Shown here: positions 5,886-6,794 of the stretch, piece by piece | Layout: each line of letters begins with the position of its first letter | How positions within the stretch are numbered: position 1 is the first letter of the stretch | NCBI GenBank assembly: GCA_947475475.1 | Contig: CANJOG010000108.1 | Span: 1-6,794, forward strand | DNA: 6,794 nucleotides | Source: Acetobacteraceae bacterium | GTDB taxonomy: Bacteria > Pseudomonadota > Alphaproteobacteria > Acetobacterales > Acetobacteraceae | Direction: 5' to 3' | Position numbers and translations under genes: made by a program | Notes under the pieces: model-generated | What the model was told of the DNA's origin: nothing | The model's input: the letters and a program-made list of their open reading frames with translations, nothing else | The model's database searches: none

Positions 5886-6500
5886 ATGGCTGACGAGGAG
5901 TCGCGGACCGTTTTCGCCCGTCCGCGGCTGATCCTCGCCTCCGCGTCACCGCGCAGGCGTGATCTCCTGGCCCAGATCGGGCTTCACCCCGACGCAATCC
6001 TGCCCACCGATATTGACGAGTCCCCGCTCAAGGCGGAGACCCCGCGCGCCCATGTCCACCGCCTCGCCCATGGCAAGGCGCAAGCAGGTGTGGACGCGGG
6101 CGCATGCCCTGACGACGCGCTCCTCCTCGCCGCCGATACGGTGGTGGGCCTCGGCCGCCGCATTCTCCCCAAGGCCGAGACCGAGGACCAGGCCCGCGCC
6201 TGCCTCGACCTTCTCTCCGGCCGCCGCCACACCGTGTTTACCTGCGTGGTGCTGACCGGAGGTGGCAAGACCACCGAACGCCTGGTGGAATCCGTGGTCG
6301 CCTTCGCCCGCCTCTCCGACGAGCAGAAACACGCCTACATCGCCACCGGCGAGTGGCAGGGCAAGGCCGGCGGCTATGCCATCCAGGGCGCGGCGGCGAG
6401 CTTCATCCGCTTCGTCTCCGGCAGCTATTCCAACGTGGTCGGCCTGCCGCTGTTCGAGACCGCCCAGCTCCTGCGCGGGCGCGGATGGCGCATTCCGTGA
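5886..6500 (+). CDS. maf: Maf family nucleoside triphosphate pyrophosphatase
   Basis: Maf proteins hydrolyse nucleoside triphosphates, often non-canonical ones or dTTP/UTP, to the monophosphate and pyrophosphate. They are regarded as house-cleaning enzymes that also affect septation. The 204 residues show the motifs in order: ASASPRR at 18-24, LLLAADTVV with the metal/catalytic D84, K96 in ILPKAETEDQA, LSGRRHTVFT at 110-119, and GKAGGYAIQG at 159-168 followed by GSYSNVVGLPL at 179-189. The GYAIQG form resembles the YhdE-type dTTP/UTP pyrophosphatases more than the YceF m7GTP type; that is inference. No clear Shine-Dalgarno precedes the ATG, which lies eight bases after the infA stop, so translation may depend on ribosomes leaving infA. 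The 3' end overlaps the next gene. Confidence 0.94.
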   Translation: MADEESRTVFARPRLILASASPRRRDLLAQIGLHPDAILPTDIDESPLKAETPRAHVHRLAHGKAQAGVDAGACPDDALLLAADTVVGLGRRILPKAETEDQARACLDLLSGRRHTVFTCVVLTGGGKTTERLVESVVAFARLSDEQKHAYIATGEWQGKAGGYAIQGAAASFIRFVSGSYSNVVGLPLFETAQLLRGRGWRIP

Positions 6501-6794
6501 AATCCCTCCGCATCTTCGCCCTGGGCAGCCCCGGCGAAGTGCGTGTGGCGCTGACCCGTGGCGACCAACTTGAGGAATTCGCCATCTGGCGCCCCGGCGC
6601 CCCGGACGGCGTAGGCGACCTGCATCGCGGCCGCGTCATCGCCCATGTCCCCGGCATGGCCGGCTCCTTCATCGCGCTGACCGGCAGCCCGGATGGCTTC
6701 CTGCCCGACAGCGCCAGCCCTCCCGGCCGCACACTCGGCGCGGGCGACCATCTCGGCCTGCGCATCTCCCGCGCCGCCCAAGGCGACAAAGGGC
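6485..6794 (+). CDS. RNase E/G family protein, N-terminal part (runs off window)
   Basis: About 103 codons are visible with no stop before the right edge. The N-terminus SLRIFALGSPGEVRVAL, followed by EEFAIWRPGAPDGVGDLHRG, leads into an S1-like RNA-binding segment: VGDLHRGRVIAHVPGMAGSF (43-62), the conserved DGFLPDS (70-76), then LRISRAAQGDKG at the edge. This matches the start of ribonuclease E/G proteins, single-strand endoribonucleases for RNA processing and decay, and an RNase of this family next to maf is an order I recall from alphaproteobacteria. The catalytic domain and zinc link lie outside the window, so RNase E versus RNase G cannot be decided. Two in-frame starts are possible: ATG 6485 (16-base overlap with maf) and GTG 6497 (4-base GTGA overlap). 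Neither has a strong ribosome site, and either implies coupling to maf. Confidence 0.85.
   Translation, partial: MAHSVKSLRIFALGSPGEVRVALTRGDQLEEFAIWRPGAPDGVGDLHRGRVIAHVPGMAGSFIALTGSPDGFLPDSASPPGRTLGAGDHLGLRISRAAQGDKG

Overview
The window is high-GC DNA, most likely from an alphaproteobacterium of the Rhodospirillales/Acetobacteraceae type. This is inferred from the codon use (mostly G or C in third position), the alphaproteobacterial 184-residue form of Dcd, and the order murA - hisG - hisD - infA - maf - RNase E/G, which I recall as common in that class. All full-size genes are on the + strand.

Region 1 (1-1248) is the 3' part of a cytochrome P450 gene that starts before the window. It has intact I-helix, ExxR and haem-cysteine motifs and no visible redox partner. 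Region 2 (1249-1632) is a 384-base gap without a conventional gene, but it is not empty. It holds a possible 22-codon + strand ORF and a possible 23-codon - strand ORF, each behind a good Shine-Dalgarno sequence. It also holds a strong stem-loop between them (1336-1374), a second perfect stem-loop (1389-1415), and an 8-bp dyad upstream of dcd (1516-1556).

Region 3 (1633-3463) is dcd (dCTP deaminase) followed 13 bases later by murA (first step of peptidoglycan precursor synthesis). A terminator-like hairpin follows at 3471-3509. Region 4 (3544-5540) is hisG (short form) and hisD, overlapping by one base (TGATG). They encode the first and last dedicated enzymes of histidine synthesis. Region 5 (5541-5658) is a 118-base gap with a weak candidate promoter.

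Region 6 (5659-6794) is infA (IF-1), then maf (nucleotide pyrophosphatase) 8 bases later, then the overlapping start of an RNase E/G family gene that runs off the right edge. Apart from the P450, the large genes are ordinary housekeeping genes with intact active sites. The only material I cannot explain is in the 1249-1632 gap. I found no tRNA, rRNA, insertion sequence, CRISPR array or phage gene, and no clear evidence of an undescribed multi-gene system.
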